The position numbers and the translations under genes were made by a program. From NCBI GenBank assembly GCA_902798285.1, contig CADBVZ010000002.1:108822-172821 (forward strand): 64,000 nt of DNA, given 5' to 3'. This DNA is from an uncultured Prevotella sp. Lineage in GTDB: Bacteria; Bacteroidota; Bacteroidia; Bacteroidales; Bacteroidaceae. Shown here piece after piece: positions 41,676 through 50,596 of the stretch. The notes beneath the pieces are model-generated. The model did not search any database. It was not told where the DNA came from and saw only the letters and a list, made by a program, of their open reading frames with translations. How positions within the stretch are numbered: the stretch's first letter is position 1; the number at the start of each line of letters is the position of its first letter.

Positions 41676-43133
41676 ATGTCAGATTCTATTAGAGATAAAG
41701 TCGTGAGGGGAGCATTTTGGAATGCGGCTGAAAGAAGCTGCATTTCATTATTGCTCTTTATCTCAAACATAGTATTGGCTCGTCTTTTGTCTCCCGACGA
41801 TTTTGGCTATGTTGGTGTGCTGACAGTTATTATCTCCGTCTCTGACGTTATAGTTGATTGTGGTTTATCTACAGCATTAATTCAGAAAACACAAACTTCG
41901 CAAATAGACTATTCTACAATATTCTTTTGGGATTCAGCTCTTTCAATATTTTTTTATATTTTATTCTTTTTAGGTTCTTCATTTATTTCTTCATTTTTTG
42001 AGCAGGAGTCATTATCTCCTCTTATGAAAGTTCTTGGCCTTACCCTTATTTTTAATAGCTTGACAATTGTTCAACGCACTTATCTTACAAAGTTCATGAA
42101 ATTTAAGAAGTTAGCAAGAATAAACGCAACCTCGACATTGATTGGAGCTGTTTTGGGGGTAATTTGTGCATTTGTTGGTTTTGGTGTTTGGAGTCTGATA
42201 ATTAAATTGTTGTCTAGGGCAGTTGTTTGTTGTGCATTATTTTGGATTACTTCCGAATGGATACCTAGATTAAAATGTAGTATGTATTCATTAAGATCCT
42301 TATTTAGGTTCAGCGGTTTTGTTTTTCTTACTACTTTGTCTGAGAACTTATATACAAATATCATTTCTGTTGTTATTGGGAAAAATTTTTCCTCCACTAT
42401 ATTGGGATATTTTACTCAAGCAAGAAAACTTGAAGATGTTCCAAGGCAGACTATAGCCTCCGTTGTGAATAATGTAACGTTTTCAGCTTTCTCCTCATTA
42501 CAAAATAATATGAATAAGTTGGAGAAAGGTGTAAAAGATAGCTTCCGTTTAATCAGCTACATTAGTTTTTCATTGACCATCTTTCTAATAGTAGTTGCCA
42601 AACCAATTATAGTGCTTCTTTTTTCTGAAAAATGGATGGGGGCAATACCCTATTTCCAAATAATCTGCTTATATGGTTTGTTAATGAGTATAATCGAGCT
42701 GAATATGAGCGTAATGAAAGCTGTAGGGGACAGCAAACTCCTTTTTTATACAGGTATTTCCTCTCGAATGATTGGAATAACTCTAATAATAATTGGTGTC
42801 GTTGGGGGGGGGATGCGTGGCATGCTATTCTGTTTTGTTTCTAGTCAAATTGTCAGTTTTATTATTGTGTCCTATTATGTTGGTGCAATCATAAATTTTG
42901 GTTTTTGGATTCATGTGAAAGAAATGATGCCTAATTTGATTGTGTCTATTATTGCTGGTTTCTTGTCATTTTTGGTGCTATTTCTACTGCATACAGGTGA
43001 TATGATTTTATTGATAGTGCAGTTTTCTATTTATTTTATTACGTTATTTACAATATCTTCTCTTTTAAATCTTAAAAGTTTTGCTCTTCTTTTGAGTGTT
43101 TCAAGAAAATACATATTATATGAAAAAAGATAA
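41676..43133 (+). CDS. Polysaccharide flippase (Wzx-like), second paralogue with a G9 tract
   Basis: A 485-aa flippase that aligns with the gene at 38943 through shared blocks (GAFWNxxER, LARLLSPDDFG, GYFTQARKLEDVPRQTI, VAKPIIVLLFSEKWM). It has about 12-14 membrane segments. Codons 377-379 are a run of nine G (42804-42812), giving Gly-Gly-Gly. A one-base slip there would shift the frame and stop near 42844, losing the last ~95 residues. The 3' end overlaps the acetyltransferase gene by 14 bp. Confidence 0.87.
   Translation: MSDSIRDKVVRGAFWNAAERSCISLLLFISNIVLARLLSPDDFGYVGVLTVIISVSDVIVDCGLSTALIQKTQTSQIDYSTIFFWDSALSIFFYILFFLGSSFISSFFEQESLSPLMKVLGLTLIFNSLTIVQRTYLTKFMKFKKLARINATSTLIGAVLGVICAFVGFGVWSLIIKLLSRAVVCCALFWITSEWIPRLKCSMYSLRSLFRFSGFVFLTTLSENLYTNIISVVIGKNFSSTILGYFTQARKLEDVPRQTIASVVNNVTFSAFSSLQNNMNKLEKGVKDSFRLISYISFSLTIFLIVVAKPIIVLLFSEKWMGAIPYFQIICLYGLLMSIIELNMSVMKAVGDSKLLFYTGISSRMIGITLIIIGVVGGGMRGMLFCFVSSQIVSFIIVSYYVGAIINFGFWIHVKEMMPNLIVSIIAGFLSFLVLFLLHTGDMILLIVQFSIYFITLFTISSLLNLKSFALLLSVSRKYILYEKR
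42804..42812 (+). repeat. G9 homopolymer tract inside a flippase gene
   Basis: Nine consecutive G in frame as three Gly codons. The paralogous position in the flippase at 38943 reads Gly-Ala-Gln-Trp-Gly and has no long G run. Tracts of this length are typical slipped-strand sites in phase-variable genes of other bacteria; variation here is inferred, not seen. Confidence 0.6.
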
Positions 43134-43635
43134 TCCCAAATTAAAGAATTTGCCGCGTTTTCTGAAAAAGCATTTTTGGCTTTGGCCGCTGATGAATATC
43201 AGCAGGAATTCTGTGATTATTCCTATGTTTATTAGTCGTTCGAAGTTATGGCGAATGACTGGCTGCCATATAGGGAAAGGTGTCCGCATCGGGCTTGATG
43301 TGTATTATGATTTGGATCATGCAGATATGATTCATGTTGAGGATGATGTGTGGATTGCCAGTAGAAGTTTGTTGTTGTGTCATAGGAGAGACATGTCTGT
43401 CTATTATAAAGATGAAAGATACAATGACCTTCCTTATATTATAAAACCAATTTGGTTGAAGAAAGGATGTTGTGTGAGCATGGGGGCATTCATTATGCCT
43501 GGTGTAACTGTTGGTGAGGGAGCTGTTGTCGGAGCTGGCGCTCTTGTAACGAAGGATGTTCCAGCATGGACTGTTGTTGCAGGCTGCCCTGCAAAAGTGG
43601 TTAAAACATTAACAGAACGTCCCCAACATGAATAG
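43120..43635 (+). CDS. Hexapeptide-repeat acyltransferase (LbH)
   Basis: A 171-aa acetyl/acyltransferase starting MKKDNPKLKNLPRF; the frame is open upstream inside the flippase gene, but ATG 43120 gives the normal start. The hexapeptide region includes GCHIGKGVRIGLDVYYDLDH and the catalytic-type His in LLLCHRRDM. It ends with GVTVGEGAVVGAGALVTKDV, the usual last coils. It probably O-acetylates a sugar. It overlaps both neighbours (14 bp upstream, 8 bp downstream). Confidence 0.8.
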   Translation: MKKDNPKLKNLPRFLKKHFWLWPLMNISRNSVIIPMFISRSKLWRMTGCHIGKGVRIGLDVYYDLDHADMIHVEDDVWIASRSLLLCHRRDMSVYYKDERYNDLPYIIKPIWLKKGCCVSMGAFIMPGVTVGEGAVVGAGALVTKDVPAWTVVAGCPAKVVKTLTERPQHE

Positions 43636-44515
43636 AATAATAAACTTCCATGCCGTTCGCAATATGGATTGGTTTGAAAGGGTGATCATACTCCTTAAAA
43701 CCAAATATCATATGATATCAGCGGCAGACATTATTTCATTTTATGCTGGTGAAAAAGCATTAAAGAATTCTTGCCTAATTACAGTTGATGACGGTGATGC
43801 AACATCATACGATATCATTTATCCAGTGCTAAAAAAACACAATGTTCCTGCTCTTTTCTTTGTCTCTCCACTGATTGCCAAAAGAGAGGAGGCAACAAAT
43901 TTTTGGTTTCAGGAAATAAGGAACTGCGATGAGAATTGGTGCCGGAAATATGCTCAGGCTCATTTCACTTATCTGGAGGAAAGACAGAAGGCTGGTAATG
44001 ACAATTTTTTTAGCATGCTTGCTATTGACGACATCTGGGAGATGATTCACCGATGCAAGGAAGAAAATCATTTGGAGTACCTGACTCCACAGAATATGAC
44101 TGTTGCTCAGATCCAGCGGATAGACCGTGAGGGATTGGTTGCTATTGGTGCACATACGATGTGGCATCCTTTCTTGGCGGCTGTATCAGACGAACGTTCT
44201 CGCTGGGAGATTGAAGAATCTGTATCTGAGTTGTCGAAGATGCTTGGTCACCAAGTTGAACTTTTTGCGTATCCAAATGGTAGACCTGAGTTTGATTTTG
44301 GTGAAAGAGAAATGGATACTCTAACGAAACTTGGATGCAAGGTGTCCTTTAGCACCCACCCGAGAGGGTTTAGGCAGAAAGACAACCCTTTAGCGATTCC
44401 ACGATTTGGTCTTACATATGGGAGTATGAAGTTTGTAAGAATGAAGTTGCTGCTTGGAAACTATTATTCATTATTGCGTTCTCTTTATTTACACGTAAAG
44501 AATATTATTAAATAG
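43628..44515 (+). CDS. Polysaccharide deacetylase family protein (NodB-like)
   Basis: A 295-aa NodB-fold protein. CLITVDDGDATSYDIIYPVL (about residues 49-68) carries the first catalytic/metal Asp pair. IGAHTMWHPFLA (about 175-186) gives the metal-binding His pair (H-x3-H-like), and LFAYPNGRPEFDF near 215 is the usual third motif. No signal peptide, so it would act in the cytoplasm on a precursor sugar or lipid-linked unit. It overlaps the acyltransferase by 8 bp. Confidence 0.8.
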   Translation: MNRIINFHAVRNMDWFERVIILLKTKYHMISAADIISFYAGEKALKNSCLITVDDGDATSYDIIYPVLKKHNVPALFFVSPLIAKREEATNFWFQEIRNCDENWCRKYAQAHFTYLEERQKAGNDNFFSMLAIDDIWEMIHRCKEENHLEYLTPQNMTVAQIQRIDREGLVAIGAHTMWHPFLAAVSDERSRWEIEESVSELSKMLGHQVELFAYPNGRPEFDFGEREMDTLTKLGCKVSFSTHPRGFRQKDNPLAIPRFGLTYGSMKFVRMKLLLGNYYSLLRSLYLHVKNIIK

Positions 44516-44525
44516 GTTTTGTGTA

Positions 44526-45881
44526 ATGAATTACATTAAAAAGTTCCACAAATCAATATTCTATATTGGCATAACAATTTATGTCATCTTAACTTTTATT
44601 CACTACCAAAAGGCGTTCTCTTTGCTTACACTTGTATCTATACTGACTTTTGTCACATATATGTGCGTTCTTTTATGGTCAATAGGTAAACCAAATAAAT
44701 TTTATAATTCAAGACGATTATCCTTAACGGTCTTCACATATCAAACTATATTTGTTTCTATTTTCCTTTTTTTATCTTATGTGTATGATGGAGATTTCTT
44801 CCTGTTTAGTAAGATTGACTCGAAAATTTATGAATATGATAGTTTTAAATTGGCAGCATTACCATATGATCGTTGGATGGCCTATATTTCTGATCTATAC
44901 TTGTTTGATGATTGGGGTGCATTCTATATGATGGGGACTGTACTTAAGATTATACCATCTAAATTTTTCCTTAATTTTTGTGATGTGGTTTACTGCACAG
45001 TAATGTCAGTTTTGCTGTTTGGTATTGGAAAAAGAATCATGCCTCGCAGTTATGCATATATTGCTTCTTTAGCATATTCAACAGCCTCTTATACAGTTTA
45101 TTTTAACGGGACATTTTTGAAAGAACCATTTTTTCTGCTACTTTTTTCTTCCTCTTTATACTTTTTTTATAGGTATCTAGAAAGAAAAAATTTGTTTGAT
45201 ATTGCGCTATGTATTTTATTCTCTTTATCTCTAGTGTTTTTCCGTCCAGCAGTAATGTTGTTTCTATGGGTAAGTTATTTTGGTTATTTTCTCGCAACTA
45301 ATAGTTCAAAAATACCATTGTTTGTAAAGATACTTGTTGTGTTAATAATTTCTATTCTTGTATATTCACAAGTTACTCAGATCTTTAACAGGTATACAAA
45401 TGAGGGAGATGTTACTCAGGTCGCAGAGAGTCGAGCAAATGAAGACAAAGGAGTAAGTGGGGGAAGTTTTATGTATGCAGTTGTAGGTGTTGGAACATTG
45501 ATTGGGCCTTTTCCCACAATTATTCAGTCAAATACAGGAACACCGCGTGGACCTTTATATGGTGTAGGGCTACTTTATAAGATGTTTTTAGCCGTTCCTT
45601 TTTGGCTCGGTTCCTATTATGCATTCAAGCGAAAGGCCTACATAGTTTATCCATTGATAATATTGGTTTTAGTAGAAAGCTTACCTCTCATCTTGATACA
45701 ACAAGGCCTTGAGATAAGAAAGGGCCTTCCTCATGTATGTGCATTCTACATGACAGCTTTCTGGTTCTTTTATCAGGCGAGTGTTAGGAAAAGAGAAGGA
45801 AAGGTGCTAAACTTTTTGATGAAGTATAATTATGTATTTGTATTTATCATTGTGATAGGGTGGAATCTGTTGAGGAAATAG
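44526..45881 (+). CDS. Polytopic membrane protein, candidate Wzy polymerase
   Basis: A 451-aa protein with about 10-12 membrane segments, strongly AT-rich. It has a large loop (about residues 290-330) containing TNEGDVTQVAESRANEDKG and further Gly/Pro-rich sequence, as expected for the periplasmic loop of Wzy-type polymerases. Wzy proteins have little sequence conservation, so the call rests on topology and position between flippases and glycosyltransferases. It is the only clear polymerase candidate in the window. Confidence 0.6.
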   Translation: MNYIKKFHKSIFYIGITIYVILTFIHYQKAFSLLTLVSILTFVTYMCVLLWSIGKPNKFYNSRRLSLTVFTYQTIFVSIFLFLSYVYDGDFFLFSKIDSKIYEYDSFKLAALPYDRWMAYISDLYLFDDWGAFYMMGTVLKIIPSKFFLNFCDVVYCTVMSVLLFGIGKRIMPRSYAYIASLAYSTASYTVYFNGTFLKEPFFLLLFSSSLYFFYRYLERKNLFDIALCILFSLSLVFFRPAVMLFLWVSYFGYFLATNSSKIPLFVKILVVLIISILVYSQVTQIFNRYTNEGDVTQVAESRANEDKGVSGGSFMYAVVGVGTLIGPFPTIIQSNTGTPRGPLYGVGLLYKMFLAVPFWLGSYYAFKRKAYIVYPLIILVLVESLPLILIQQGLEIRKGLPHVCAFYMTAFWFFYQASVRKREGKVLNFLMKYNYVFVFIIVIGWNLLRK

Positions 45882-45884
45882 GTT

Positions 45885-46802
45885 ATGAAGGTATTGGTGG
45901 TAGCGAATTACAATGAAGGGCGATTTTCGCCTTTTGTTATGGAACAAATGGAGTCTCTCACTAAACAAGGCATAGAGATTGATACATATGGAATAGTTGG
46001 TAAGGGGCTTTTAGGATATCTTAGAAATCTGGCTGGACTGAAGAAGAAAATTCAATCATACCAGCCAGACTTAATACATGCTCATTATGGATTAAGTGGA
46101 TTGTTGGCTAATTTACAGCGTAAGGTTCCTGTAGTGACAACCTTCCATGGAAGTGACATCCATAGTGGAGGTATTACTCTCAAGTTGTCACAACTAGCAA
46201 TGAGGCTTTCTGCCCATAATATTTTTGTCAGTCGAAAACTTATAGAATTATCGGGGGGCAATGCCTCAAAGGGAACAATACTTCCATGTGGCGTTGATTT
46301 GGATAAAATATTGACAGTTCCACGTGCAGAAGCGATGAAATCAGTCGGAAAAACAAAACCTTATGTCCTCTTTTCAAACTCTTTCACGAATGAAGTGAAG
46401 AACCCGTCTCTTGCTAAGGAGGCAATGCAGATTATTCCCGACACAGAGCTGGTGGAACTAAAGGGGTATTCACGTCAAGAAGTCAATATGCTTATGAACG
46501 CGGCTTCTTGTCTGCTAATGACCAGCCATCGCGAAGGATCACCCCAGGTCATCAAAGAGGCGATGGCCTGTGGCACCCCTATAGTATCCGTAGATGTAGG
46601 AGATGTGAAGGATGTGATTTCTGGCACCGATGGGTGCTTCATTGCAGAGCGCAATCCTCAGGATATCACAGAAAAGATAAAGATGGCATTGGCTTTCAAA
46701 GGCAAGACGAACGGGCGAAAGAGAATCATTGAAATGGGACTTAGCAATGAACTCATAGCACAAAAACTATTAGAAATATATCATAATATATTAACTCAAT
46801 AG
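45885..46802 (+). CDS. GT4 family glycosyltransferase
   Basis: A 305-aa GT-B glycosyltransferase. IHAHYGLSGLLANLQRKVPV (about residues 64-83) and TTFHGSDIHSGG (about 85-96) belong to the acceptor-side domain. The donor motif is HREGSPQVIKEAMACGTPIV near 215-234, with Glu at both ends of the ExxxxxxxE. It lies 3 bp after the candidate polymerase gene. Sugar specificity unknown. Confidence 0.83.
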   Translation: MKVLVVANYNEGRFSPFVMEQMESLTKQGIEIDTYGIVGKGLLGYLRNLAGLKKKIQSYQPDLIHAHYGLSGLLANLQRKVPVVTTFHGSDIHSGGITLKLSQLAMRLSAHNIFVSRKLIELSGGNASKGTILPCGVDLDKILTVPRAEAMKSVGKTKPYVLFSNSFTNEVKNPSLAKEAMQIIPDTELVELKGYSRQEVNMLMNAASCLLMTSHREGSPQVIKEAMACGTPIVSVDVGDVKDVISGTDGCFIAERNPQDITEKIKMALAFKGKTNGRKRIIEMGLSNELIAQKLLEIYHNILTQ

Positions 46803-46868
46803 CTATCTCTGTCTTAAATTTTATTGACTGTTTTTATATAGGCATGATAGAAGATAATTTGAAATGAT

Positions 46869-47510
46869 ATGAAAGCATATTTAGAGTTAAAGAATCAGCC
46901 GTTGCCCAATTATGAAGCCAATGGGTTGTGGGAAACAATCCATAAATCGGCGAGGGAACATGGCTATCGATCGTTCATATGGTACGCCATTATCCGCTTG
47001 AAGGATCATTGTTTGAATTTCTGGTCTCGGACTACACCATGGAACGGTCTGAGAATTAAAATGCAGCGTTGGCGTGGTGTTAAAATCGGAAAACATGTAC
47101 ACTGGGGAACGGATGTGACGATAGATCCACCTTATCCCTATTTCGTTGTTGTTGAGGATGGTGTGTCTTTGGCCGGTAATAATTATGTGCTGACCCATAA
47201 TAAGCCCTTGGAGTATCATGCCAAGTGTAGTCCATCTTACGTGGCACCTGTTATCATCAGGAAGAATGCTTGGATAGCGTGTGGCGTAATGATTATGCCA
47301 GGCGTAGAGATTGGTGAGGGTGCTATTGTGACAGCCGGCAGTATTGTCAGCAAGAGTATTCCTCCTTTGGTTATGGCAAGCGGTAATCCTGCGAAAATGG
47401 TGGCAGACATGTCAGCGTTGTTAAAGGATAATTACTCGCCAGAAGAGTTTGACAGGATTATAACTGAACGAAAAAGGAAATATAAAAAACTATTCAAAGA
47501 CGAAGCATGA
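46869..47510 (+). CDS. Hexapeptide-repeat acyltransferase, paralogue of 52115-52705
   Basis: A 213-aa LbH acyltransferase. A helical N-terminal ~55 residues (LELKNQPLPNYEANGLWETI and onward) precedes RWRGVKIGKHVHWGTDVTID, and the core includes EDGVSLAGNNYVLTHNKPLE with the catalytic-type His. The ending GEGAIVTAGSIVSKSIPP is usual. The whole chain is similar to the protein at 52115. It may use acetyl-CoA or an acyl-ACP; the ACP gene is two genes away. Its end overlaps the next gene by 4 bp. Confidence 0.8.
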   Translation: MKAYLELKNQPLPNYEANGLWETIHKSAREHGYRSFIWYAIIRLKDHCLNFWSRTTPWNGLRIKMQRWRGVKIGKHVHWGTDVTIDPPYPYFVVVEDGVSLAGNNYVLTHNKPLEYHAKCSPSYVAPVIIRKNAWIACGVMIMPGVEIGEGAIVTAGSIVSKSIPPLVMASGNPAKMVADMSALLKDNYSPEEFDRIITERKRKYKKLFKDEA

Positions 47511-48607
47511 ATATTCTGATACAATTGGGACATCCCGCTCATTTCCATCTCTATAAGAATACAATCAAGAATCTTCAAAGAGATGGCCATCATGTGTATA
47601 TCTTGATTAAAACCAAAGATATTTTAGAGCAACTATTGAAGGATGCGGGGCTGCCTTATGTAAATATCTATACAACTGTCAGAAAAAACTCCAAGTTTGC
47701 CATTATAAAGGCTGTATCCACAAGACTTTGGAGAATTGCAAAGTTTACATTAAGTCACCATATAGATCTGTTGACAGGCTCCTCAACAGAGATTGCTCAG
47801 GTGGGGTGGCTACTAAGAAGGCATTCTGTCATTTTAGGAGAAGATGATGCTGCTATAGTTCCTGAGTTTGTTGCTTTAGCTAAGCCAGTTATGGACTCGT
47901 ATCTGACACCGGTGGCTTGTAACATGGGGAAATTGGAGAACCGTGTTACAAAATACCGCGGTTATCAGAAATTGGCCTATCTCCATCCGAACTGTTTTAC
48001 ACCAGATCAGAGCATTGCTGCCAAATATGTTGATATTGATAAACCATTCTTTATCCTCCGCTTTACCAAATTGAGGGCATATCACGATTTGCATGCAGCT
48101 GCTACGGGTATTACAACAAAGATAGCTCAGCATATTATTACGATGCTTGAATCTCATGGCAGGGTATATATTACTTCAGAGCGCGAATTAGAGCCAGAGT
48201 TTGAGAAATACAGACTAAGCATCAATCCTTTGGATATTCACCATGTGCTTTCATATTGCAGTCTTTACATAGGTGACAGCCAGAGTATGGCGGTTGAGTC
48301 TGCTCTTTTAGGGGTACCCAATATACGCTTTAATGACTTTGTTGGTAAAATAGGTGTTCTAGATGAGTTGGAGAATAAGTACCATTTGACAAATGGCATT
48401 CCTGCTTCAAATCCTGAAATGTTGTATAAACGGTTGGAAGAGATGCTTCTTTCTCCAGACTTGAAGGCGACTTATCAGGAGCGCAGGAAAAGTATGCTTG
48501 AAGAAGTGATAGATGTAAATGCATTCTATACATGGTTCTTTGAAAATTACCCAGAGAGTAAGAGAATCATGAAAGAAAACCCAGATTATCAATTAAATTT
48601 TAAATAG
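47507..48607 (+). CDS. DUF354 family protein (GT-B-like)
   Basis: A 366-aa protein beginning MNILIQLGHPAHFHLYKNTI with LLTGSSTEIAQVGWL near residue 86. The C-terminal half contains YCSLYIGDSQSMAVESALLG (about 246-265), the nucleotide-sugar-like site of GT-B/epimerase folds. This is the pattern of DUF354, a family found in surface polysaccharide loci and thought to be glycosyltransferases or epimerase-like; the reaction is not established. It precedes the acyl carrier protein gene by 6 bp. Confidence 0.7.
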   Translation: MNILIQLGHPAHFHLYKNTIKNLQRDGHHVYILIKTKDILEQLLKDAGLPYVNIYTTVRKNSKFAIIKAVSTRLWRIAKFTLSHHIDLLTGSSTEIAQVGWLLRRHSVILGEDDAAIVPEFVALAKPVMDSYLTPVACNMGKLENRVTKYRGYQKLAYLHPNCFTPDQSIAAKYVDIDKPFFILRFTKLRAYHDLHAAATGITTKIAQHIITMLESHGRVYITSERELEPEFEKYRLSINPLDIHHVLSYCSLYIGDSQSMAVESALLGVPNIRFNDFVGKIGVLDELENKYHLTNGIPASNPEMLYKRLEEMLLSPDLKATYQERRKSMLEEVIDVNAFYTWFFENYPESKRIMKENPDYQLNFK

Positions 48608-48613
48608 GAAATT

Positions 48614-48841
48614 ATGGAAAAGAATGATTTTTTAAAGAATTTCGCAGATCAGTTTGATGAGACAGATACTGATGAGTTGACAATGGAAACAGAGTTCCAT
48701 GAACTTGAAGAGTGGGATTCATTGATTGCGTTGGCTGTATTGAATATGATTTCAAAGAAATATGGTAAGACTGTAACCTTTGATGAGATGCGTGCATGCG
48801 ATACAGTAGAGGATTTATTTAACGTGGTAGAATCGAAATGA
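48614..48841 (+). CDS. Acyl carrier protein
   Basis: A 75-aa acidic protein with the four-helix ACP pattern. The phosphopantetheine Ser is residue 36 in EEWDSLIALAVLNMI, in the D-S-L context typical of ACPs. It is more divergent than a housekeeping AcpP (which has GADSLDTVE), so it looks like a dedicated carrier. It shares an ATGA overlap with a ketoreductase gene and is followed by a KAS III gene, defining an acyl-building cassette inside the polysaccharide locus. Confidence 0.85.
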   Translation: MEKNDFLKNFADQFDETDTDELTMETEFHELEEWDSLIALAVLNMISKKYGKTVTFDEMRACDTVEDLFNVVESK

Positions 48842-49587
48842 TGAATAATCCTTTTTCATTAGAAGGTAAAACTATTCTTATTACAGGTGCCGCATCTGGC
48901 ATTGGAAGGGCCACGGCCATACAATGTGCAGGTATGGGTGCGAAGGTTATATTAGTAGACCTCAACGAGAGTGGCCTTAAAGAAACCAGTACTCTTATCT
49001 CGCGAGAGGATACAGAATATCATGCGCTCGATTTGACAGACTTGGATAAGCTCACCGAGATGGTGTCATCGTTGCCTAAGTTGGATGGTGTAGCAAGCAA
49101 TGCTGGAATAGTTTTATCACTTCTTGCAAAATTCAGCGAGGCAAAAGATATGGAGCGTATTTTCAAGATTAATACATTCTCACATATCAATCTTGTTCAA
49201 CAGTTGATTGCTCAAAAGAGGCTGAACAAAGGCGCTTCTATCGTATTTACTTCATCGATGTCTGGTGTATATTGCGGATTGGCTGGAGGCTCCTTGTATG
49301 GCGCAACAAAATCTGCCATACTTGGTTATACCAAGGCATTGGCTATAGAATTGGCTCCTCGTGGTATCAGAGTGAATACTATTCATCCAGGTATGATCGA
49401 GACCCCTTTAACTCATGGAACAGCTCTCTCTAAAGAATTGTTGGAGGAAGATGCCAAGAACTATCCTCTTGGTCGGTATGGGAAGCCCGAAGAAATTGCA
49501 TACTCTATAGTCTATCTGCTTTCTGATGCTACAGCATGGATGACTGGCTCGCAGTTGTTGATAGACGGAGGTTATTCAGTAAAATAG
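48838..49587 (+). CDS. SDR-family oxidoreductase (FabG-like)
   Basis: A 249-aa classical short-chain dehydrogenase. The NAD(P) motif is TGAASGIGRATA (about residues 16-27), and the structural SNAG region is near 86. The catalytic Ser-Tyr-Lys is in SSMSGVYCGLAGGSLYGATK near 140-159 (YGATK). The C-terminal GSQLLIDGGYSVK is typical. Next to an ACP, 3-ketoacyl-ACP reduction is the most likely reaction. Starts at ATG 48838 or 48841. Confidence 0.82.
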   Translation: MMNNPFSLEGKTILITGAASGIGRATAIQCAGMGAKVILVDLNESGLKETSTLISREDTEYHALDLTDLDKLTEMVSSLPKLDGVASNAGIVLSLLAKFSEAKDMERIFKINTFSHINLVQQLIAQKRLNKGASIVFTSSMSGVYCGLAGGSLYGATKSAILGYTKALAIELAPRGIRVNTIHPGMIETPLTHGTALSKELLEEDAKNYPLGRYGKPEEIAYSIVYLLSDATAWMTGSQLLIDGGYSVK

Positions 49588-49592
49588 TTACA

Positions 49593-50591
49593 ATGGAAGC
49601 ATATATAAAAGCAATTTCTTACTACCTTCCAGAGAAGGTTGTTACCAATGAACAATTGGTAAAGGAGTTCCCTGAGTGGACAGTAGAAAAGATAGCAAAA
49701 AAAATCGGAATCAATGAGCGCCATATTGCCGCAGAGGATGAAACTGCTGGCGATATGGCCTTCAAAGCCGCAGAGAAACTCGTAGCTGAGAATGAAATTG
49801 ATAAAAATGAAATAGACTTTGTGCTGCTATGCACACAAAGCCCAGACTATTTTTTGCCAAGTACATCTACTATTATTCAGAACAGATTAGGATTATCAAC
49901 AAAATGTGGAGCCTTTGACTTCAACCTTGGTTGCTCTGGTTATGAATATGGATTAGCTGTTGCTAAGGGTTTGATTGCAGGTGGTATAGCACAGAATATC
50001 CTACTGTTGACAGCAGAAACATATAACAAGCATATTCATCCGAAAGATAAGGGAAATCGTACGATTTTTGGAGATGGTGCTTCTGCCTCATTGATTTCAA
50101 CTGAAGGTTTTGCCAAGATTGGTGAGTTCGTATTAGGCTCTGATGGTAGTGGCTTCGATAAGCTGATACATAAAACTGGTGCTATGCGCCATTATCAGCC
50201 GCTGAATGACCTTCATGAAGATGAGAACGGCAATCCTTTGTCAAGTGATTACTTGTTTATGGATGGTAAGGCCATCTTCGATTTTACGGCAGATGTGGTC
50301 CCGCCAATGATAGAAGAAGTACTTGCCAAACATCAACTCACAATGGATGATGTGGATCTCTTTGTATTCCATCAGGCCAATAAGTATATGATCAATTATC
50401 TACGCAAGTTGATGAGTATTGACAAGGATAAGTTCTATGTGTTTATGGAGACCGTGGGAAATACGGTCTCTTCAACTATACCTATAGCACTATGTGAGGC
50501 TCAGAAAGAAGGCAAACTTCACGGAAATATTCTGCTTGCAGGCTTTGGCGTAGGGCTGTCGTATGGTGCAACAGTATTAAATTGTGAGTAA
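49593..50591 (+). CDS. 3-oxoacyl-ACP synthase III-like protein (KAS III), copy 1
   Basis: A 332-aa thiolase-fold condensing enzyme. ATG 49593 gives MEAYIKAISYYLPEK, the normal KAS III N-terminus; the frame extends upstream inside the SDR gene but is not needed. The catalytic Cys is residue 114 in FNLGCSGYEYG, the His is in FVFHQANKYMINYL and the Asn in GNTVSSTIPIAL, so the Cys-His-Asn triad is intact. KAS III enzymes condense an acyl-CoA with malonyl-ACP. It is 5 bp after the SDR gene. Confidence 0.85.
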   Translation: MEAYIKAISYYLPEKVVTNEQLVKEFPEWTVEKIAKKIGINERHIAAEDETAGDMAFKAAEKLVAENEIDKNEIDFVLLCTQSPDYFLPSTSTIIQNRLGLSTKCGAFDFNLGCSGYEYGLAVAKGLIAGGIAQNILLLTAETYNKHIHPKDKGNRTIFGDGASASLISTEGFAKIGEFVLGSDGSGFDKLIHKTGAMRHYQPLNDLHEDENGNPLSSDYLFMDGKAIFDFTADVVPPMIEEVLAKHQLTMDDVDLFVFHQANKYMINYLRKLMSIDKDKFYVFMETVGNTVSSTIPIALCEAQKEGKLHGNILLAGFGVGLSYGATVLNCE

Positions 50592-50596
50592 ATTCA

